Shown: in pieces, positions 58,800 to 64,000 of the stretch
Layout: every line of letters begins with the position of its first letter
Numbering within the stretch: the stretch's first letter is position 1
NCBI GenBank assembly: GCA_041653995.1
Contig: JBAZEK010000002.1
Span: 372,001-436,000 of the forward strand
Reading direction: 5' to 3'
Source of the DNA: Dehalococcoidia bacterium
GTDB taxonomy: Bacteria; Chloroflexota; Dehalococcoidia; GIF9; UBA5629
DNA length: 64,000 bases
Notes under the pieces: model-generated
Told to the model about the DNA's origin: nothing
The model's input: the letters and a program-made list of their open reading frames with translations, nothing else
Database searches by the model: none
Made by a program: the position numbers and the translations under genes

Positions 58800-59693
58800 A
58801 TGAAGAAGTTCGGACGTTTGCTGACAGCCATGGTAACACCCTTCAATGCTAAGGGTCAGGTTGATTACATACAGGCAAAAAAGCTGGCTAAGGCCCTGCT
58901 CGAATCCGGAAGCGATGGACTGGTAGTGTCCGGCACTACCGGTGAAAGCCCTACGCTCACCGCCGAGGAAAAGCTCAGGCTGTTTGCTGAGATAAGGACG
59001 ATTGCCGGCAAAAAGACTACGATCGTGGCTGGCACGGGCAACTACAACACACAGGAGAGCATCGAGCTGACTCATAAGGCAGAGAAAATGGGAGTGGATG
59101 CCTGCCTGCTGACAGTTCCTTATTACAATAAGCCGAACCAGGACGGGCTCTATCAGCACTTCAAGGCCATCGCTGACTCGACCCGGTTACCCTGTATTAT
59201 ATACAATGTGCCCTCCCGGACTATCACCAACCTGTCCGCCGATACGACCATCAAGCTGAGCAAGATAGATAATATCGTGGGTATCAAGGAGGCCAGCGCA
59301 GATTTCGGGCAGATCGCCCGCATCATCAATGGAGTGAGCAGCGATTTCATGGTATATAGCGGCAATGACGCCGATACCTTTCCTATTTTGAATTTGGGCG
59401 GCTATGGAGTGATCGGTGTGATCACGCACCTGGTGGGCGTTCAGTATAAAAAAATGATGGACCTTTGCCTAGCCGGCAAAATTAAGGAATCGGCCAGGCT
59501 GCACCGCAGCTTCATTCCGCTGGTTAATACCATGTTCATGATAGGCAGCCCTATGCCAATAAAATATGCGTTGAACTACCTGGGATTCAGGGTCGGCAGA
59601 CCGCGCCTGCCGCTGGTCGTGCCGGACGAGAAAACACGGGCCGCCATCGAGCAAACGCTCAAGAGATACACAATAGACCTGCCGCTCAAATAG
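58800..59693 (+). CDS. dapA: 4-hydroxy-tetrahydrodipicolinate synthase
   Basis: 297 residues. Signatures: VSGTTGESPTLTAEEKLRLF, the tyrosine in CIIYNVPSRT and the Schiff-base lysine in VGIKEASADF. It condenses pyruvate with aspartate semialdehyde. GGAGGACGAG precedes the ATG. With asd and dapB it forms the lysine cassette behind pnp. Confidence 0.97.
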   Translation: MKKFGRLLTAMVTPFNAKGQVDYIQAKKLAKALLESGSDGLVVSGTTGESPTLTAEEKLRLFAEIRTIAGKKTTIVAGTGNYNTQESIELTHKAEKMGVDACLLTVPYYNKPNQDGLYQHFKAIADSTRLPCIIYNVPSRTITNLSADTTIKLSKIDNIVGIKEASADFGQIARIINGVSSDFMVYSGNDADTFPILNLGGYGVIGVITHLVGVQYKKMMDLCLAGKIKESARLHRSFIPLVNTMFMIGSPMPIKYALNYLGFRVGRPRLPLVVPDEKTRAAIEQTLKRYTIDLPLK

Positions 59694-59760
59694 GCCCGGT
59701 TGAAGAAGAAACCTCAGGGCCTGGCCGGCATGGCACACTGGCATGCTGGGAATCCGATAA

Positions 59761-60231
59761 TCAGGACCAGGGATAATGCCCTTTGCGTTTGGTAGCCCAT
59801 TTATCGATCCCCTCACGCCTGATCAGTTCCAGGTGGTAAGCGAGATTGGGATGGAATTTGAGCAGGGGCTCCAGATGCCGGCAGGCTTTGTATTCTGCGC
59901 AGTCCCAGCATCCGGCGAGGCCCTTTTCGATTGCGCAATTCCTAATCATGCAACGCTCTCCCTTCCAACCGCCCCCCTCCCGGCAGATAGCCTTGCATTT
60001 CAGTCCGCGTATGGCCTGAAGAACGTCGATGAAGCGGTGATAGTCTTTGAATGCTGCATTGGACTCCGACCAGTAGGTCTGGCCGGCTTTTAACGCGGCG
60101 TATTTATCAAACTTCAGCTCGGCCAGAATAGCTTCAAGACGGGCTGCAAGGTTATAAAGCGCTGCCTTTGACGGAATACAGTCTTTGCAATACAGGCCGC
60201 AATAAGATGTCAGCTGACTATTATTAATCAC
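59761..60231 (-). CDS. DUF3795-type cysteine-rich protein
   Basis: 156 residues. It starts SQLTSYCGLYCKDCIPSKA and has further cysteines in CKAICREGGGW, CMIRNCAIEK and GCWDCAEYKACRHL, the pattern of DUF3795. The cysteines could hold zinc or an Fe-S cluster; function is unknown. It is six bases after purA on the same strand. Confidence 0.85.
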   Translation of the reverse strand: MINNSQLTSYCGLYCKDCIPSKAALYNLAARLEAILAELKFDKYAALKAGQTYWSESNAAFKDYHRFIDVLQAIRGLKCKAICREGGGWKGERCMIRNCAIEKGLAGCWDCAEYKACRHLEPLLKFHPNLAYHLELIRREGIDKWATKRKGHYPWS

Positions 60232-60237
60232 AGCACA

Positions 60238-61554
<1,317 letters not shown>

Positions 61555-61588
61555 TCAATAACACACAAATTCAGGGAAACCTTAATTA

Positions 61589-61810
61589 TCAACCCCGGGA
61601 CATATAACTCTTGCCCCAGACATGGAGAAGGACGCCGCCTGCGAAAATCAGCACGGCAAAGCCTGCGAGTAAGGTGAGAAATACCAGCAAAGGCATATCC
61701 ACATTAATCCAGCGAATACCTATTACTGCCAGGCCGATGCCGGCAATGATCCATGCAAACACCAATACAATCAGGGAAGTGAGGCTCATCTCGAATACCC
61801 GGTCGCTCAT
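61589..61810 (-). CDS. Small two-helix membrane protein
   Basis: 73 residues with two hydrophobic helices, LIVLVFAWIIAGIGLAVIGI and LLVFLTLLAGFAVLIFAGGV, and short charged ends. No recognised family. It lies 28 bases downstream of the CDP-alcohol phosphatidyltransferase and 67 upstream of purA on the same strand. Confidence 0.6.
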   Translation of the reverse strand: MSDRVFEMSLTSLIVLVFAWIIAGIGLAVIGIRWINVDMPLLVFLTLLAGFAVLIFAGGVLLHVWGKSYMSRG

Positions 61811-61838
61811 AGCTCCGCCCTATTAATGTGTACTCCTT

Positions 61839-62435
61839 TTATTTTTTTGCCTGCCGCCAGACGTGTATAAACCGCTGCCCGACGGTCACAAAAGAAAGGA
61901 CTACCACTATGGCCAGTGCTATGAACACCTGGTTTAGGAGCAGTCCGAGCGCTAATATTATAACCCTCTCAACACGCGTAAACAAGCCGACCGTGCAATC
62001 GATATTAAGTCCCTCGGCCCTGGCCCTGATATAACTGGTCAGAAATGATCCGATCATGGCCAGGAATATAAGCACCAGCTGTAATGTGACATTGAAAGGC
62101 CAAACACCGGTACCGGTGATGAAGATAAAGCTTAAGAACATCGCCCCTTCGGTGATTCTGTCGACGGTGGAGTCGAAGAGCGCCCCGAAACTGGAAGTCT
62201 TCTGCATATAGCGGGCAAGCGCACCGTCCAGCAGATCGAACAGCCCGGCCAGTAAAAATATAAGGGCTCCTGCCACGAGATGGCCGAATCCTACAACAAC
62301 TGCAGCTATCAGGTTTATCACCAGGCCGATAGTGGTCATAATATCGGGCGTTAATCTCAGCTTGCTGATGAAAGGGACCAGCGGATCGGTGATTAAGCGG
62401 CCGGCTTTCCTGCGTAATTCCTGGAAACTTGACAC
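61839..62435 (-). CDS. CDP-alcohol phosphatidyltransferase
   Basis: 198 residues with about six membrane helices. The family motif DLLDGALARYMQKTSSFG is followed by ALFDSTVDR, giving D-x2-DG-x2-AR-x8-G-x3-D-x3-D. It transfers a phospholipid head group from CDP-diacylglycerol or CDP-archaeol. Located beside inositol-1-phosphate synthase and a PimA-like gene, it is probably the phosphatidylinositol phosphate synthase; specificity is inferred from context only. Confidence 0.9.
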   Translation of the reverse strand: MSSFQELRRKAGRLITDPLVPFISKLRLTPDIMTTIGLVINLIAAVVVGFGHLVAGALIFLLAGLFDLLDGALARYMQKTSSFGALFDSTVDRITEGAMFLSFIFITGTGVWPFNVTLQLVLIFLAMIGSFLTSYIRARAEGLNIDCTVGLFTRVERVIILALGLLLNQVFIALAIVVVLSFVTVGQRFIHVWRQAKK

Positions 62436-62439
62436 TTCT

Positions 62440-63567
62440 TTATCCTTTTAAGTTCGAGGAGATGGAGGTGTAGTAATCGACGACCTGGCGGCTAACGTTT
62501 TCCCAGCAGTATTTATTAGCCGTGGCCACTCCCCTCTCCGCCATCGATAGTCTTAATTGCTTGTCGTTCAGTAGTTTTAACAAACAGTCCGCCACTGATC
62601 GCGGATTATGTGGCCGGGCCAGTAAACCCTCCTGGCCGTGTGTAACCACACTGGCATAGCCCGGAATATCGGTTGCCACCACGGGTGTACCGCTTGCCAT
62701 GGCCTCCAGCAGAACCATGCCAAAGCTTTCGCCACCGGTGGCCGGGGCGCAGAAAATATCGGCTGTGCGGTATAACTTCGGCAGGTCATCGAAAGTGACG
62801 TAGTGCGTGAATACCGCGCGGTCGTTTAAAAGCATTTTTGCCATGGTTTTATACTGGAGGCGCAGCATGAGACCAGGGCCTGCAATGATCAGCCGGAAAT
62901 TGGGGAAATCCTTCTTCACGAGGGAACAGGCGCGGATCAAGTCGCCCACTCCCTTGCGTTCTTCCAGCCTGCCCACGAAAAGAATATTGAGCCGATCGTC
63001 TTTAAACTCGTCCATGATCGGTCCATCAGGGTAGAAAAGATGGATATCCACTCCGTTGGGTATGATGCGATAGTCGGCCGTTAGATATTTGGATATGTAA
63101 TCGCGAGCCGGCTTTGAGACAGTGATTTTTCCATGCAGCTTGGCGCCGAGTTTACGCATGGTAGAGCGGTTCAGCCAGTACATGCTCGATTTTTCGTGGC
63201 ATGCGTGAAAAGTGCCCACGTTTATCGACTTTGATTCAATAAGAGTGCTGAGACAGAGCATAGGGATGAAAGGTTCGTGCAGGTGAATAATCTGAAATTC
63301 TTCCCTGTCCAGTACGCGCCGGACCTGATATGGCAACCAGGGGGAGAGTGCAATGCGCGCCGTGGTGCCGCCGTATGGTATAGGTATGGGACGGCCGACG
63401 GCGGTAACCTCTTCATCGAAATAGCGCACGCTTTTCCTGCGCACCGGGGCGATGATCTTAACAGAATGGCCCATCATATGAAAATGGTGAGCCAGGTACG
63501 ATATGTGGTAGATGACACCGCCGGGATGAGAGTAATCGTATGGCGAAACCAGCCCGATTTTCATCAT
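62440..63567 (-). CDS. PimA-like glycosyltransferase (GT4)
   Basis: 375 residues. MKIGLVSPYDYSHPGGVIYH and the C-terminal GGESFGMVLLEAMASGTPVV are signatures of GT4 retaining glycosyltransferases. The start is one of two adjacent ATGs (63567 or 63564); 24 further codons upstream do not look like coding. It resembles PimA, which mannosylates phosphatidylinositol. It lies four bases from the CDP-alcohol transferase, so the operon likely makes mannosyl or other glycosyl inositol lipids. Confidence 0.88.
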   Translation of the reverse strand: MMKIGLVSPYDYSHPGGVIYHISYLAHHFHMMGHSVKIIAPVRRKSVRYFDEEVTAVGRPIPIPYGGTTARIALSPWLPYQVRRVLDREEFQIIHLHEPFIPMLCLSTLIESKSINVGTFHACHEKSSMYWLNRSTMRKLGAKLHGKITVSKPARDYISKYLTADYRIIPNGVDIHLFYPDGPIMDEFKDDRLNILFVGRLEERKGVGDLIRACSLVKKDFPNFRLIIAGPGLMLRLQYKTMAKMLLNDRAVFTHYVTFDDLPKLYRTADIFCAPATGGESFGMVLLEAMASGTPVVATDIPGYASVVTHGQEGLLARPHNPRSVADCLLKLLNDKQLRLSMAERGVATANKYCWENVSRQVVDYYTSISSNLKG

Positions 63568-63617
63568 ACTGCCATAACAGAACCCTTCTACTTTCCCTTT
63601 TTCAGCGCCTGATGGCC

Positions 63618-64000
63618 CTACGCTGAATCCGGCAGGCAAATGGGCTTCTGCTGTTCTTGCCCTGTTATAAACTGTTCAACGCGCCTGCGTGCTTCGTCGT
63701 CTGAATACTGGATGGGCGGTGATTTCATGAAATAGGAGCTGGGGGCTACGATGGATCCGGCCAGACCGCGGTCCCTGGCAATCTTGAGGCAGCGGATGGC
63801 ATCAATCACCACGCCCGCGGAGTTGGGGCTGTCCCAGACCTCAAGCTTGCATTCAAGGTTAAGAGGCACATCGCCAAAGGTGCGACCCTCCATTCTGATA
63901 TGGCAGAACTTGCGGTCCAGCAGCCAGGGCACATAGTCGCTGGGGCCGACATGTATATTATCGGGATTCATTTCATAGTCTATCTGGGATGTGACGGCGT
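63618..64000 (-). CDS. myo-inositol-1-phosphate synthase, C-terminal part
   Basis: 127 codons plus stop; the frame runs off the right edge. [40 protein letters not shown] and [13 protein letters not shown] match the archaeal/actinobacterial form of inositol-1-phosphate synthase, which makes inositol 3-phosphate from glucose 6-phosphate. It is first of the inositol-lipid operon. An internal ATG at 63971 is not the start. Confidence 0.93.
   Translation of the reverse strand, partial: AVTSQIDYEMNPDNIHVGPSDYVPWLLDRKFCHIRMEGRTFGDVPLNLECKLEVWDSPNSAGVVIDAIRCLKIARDRGLAGSIVAPSSYFMKSPPIQYSDDEARRRVEQFITGQEQQKPICLPDSA

Noticed and set aside
59694..59760. Terminator between dapA and the DUF3795 gene
   Set aside because: GGCATGG/GGCATGC copies here are direct, not inverted, and no T run follows.

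Overview
The window is one bacterial chromosome segment, gene-dense and almost entirely housekeeping. It carries a full ribosomal protein supercluster plus DNA repair, lysine/diaminopimelate and S-adenosylmethionine genes. The best guess is an anaerobic Chloroflexota of class Dehalococcoidia. Reasons: str, S10, spc and alpha operons run together without tuf after fusA; truA-rplM-rpsI follow rplQ without ECF transporter genes; a CooC-type metallochaperone sits beside an Fe-S protein; and an archaeal/actinobacterial-style inositol phospholipid operon lies at the right edge. The assignment is inference from gene content and order; no search was run. No mobile element, CRISPR array, tRNA or rRNA was seen.

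1-15 kb: the end of aspartokinase; an Nfu Fe-S scaffold; TPR protein, gyrA, hydrolase and M50-CBS protease in a row; then a stress protein, pyrE, a zinc-ribbon TPR protein, rmuC, two tandem zinc-finger membrane paralogues, a 28-residue lipobox peptide with its own terminator, a phosphoesterase, a second hydrolase, ribosomal protein bL25 and a large radical SAM enzyme. 15-20.7 kb: an orphan multi-PAS histidine kinase facing an Fe-S winged-helix protein and a CooC-like ATPase.

20.8-40.9 kb: the ribosomal supercluster, from a consensus promoter and a terminator-like leader hairpin through rpsL-rpsG-fusA, S10, spc, secY-adk-map-infA, alpha operon, truA, rplM and rpsI, ending at a strong terminator. 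Two genes are too short for usual gene-length cut-offs: rpmJ and a 31-codon gene between rplW and rplB that looks like the small-subunit protein bS22 (AURKAIP1/COX24 family). A near-consensus promoter before rpmJ probably gives the alpha operon its own supply.

41-49.1 kb (minus): a phosphotransferase/P-loop kinase fusion, ahcY, metK, a phosphohexomutase, a phosphoglucose/phosphomannose isomerase and a B12-binding radical SAM protein. This joins SAM turnover with activated-sugar metabolism and possibly a SAM-using methylase. 49.2-54.2 kb: an N-terminally extended diaminopimelate decarboxylase facing dnaX-ybaB-recR-recO. 54.3-59.7 kb (plus): rpsO-pnp-dapB-asd-dapA. With lysC and lysA, the window holds much of the DAP/lysine pathway. 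59.7-64 kb (minus): inositol-1-phosphate synthase, PimA-like glycosyltransferase, CDP-alcohol phosphatidyltransferase, a small membrane protein, purA and a DUF3795 protein.
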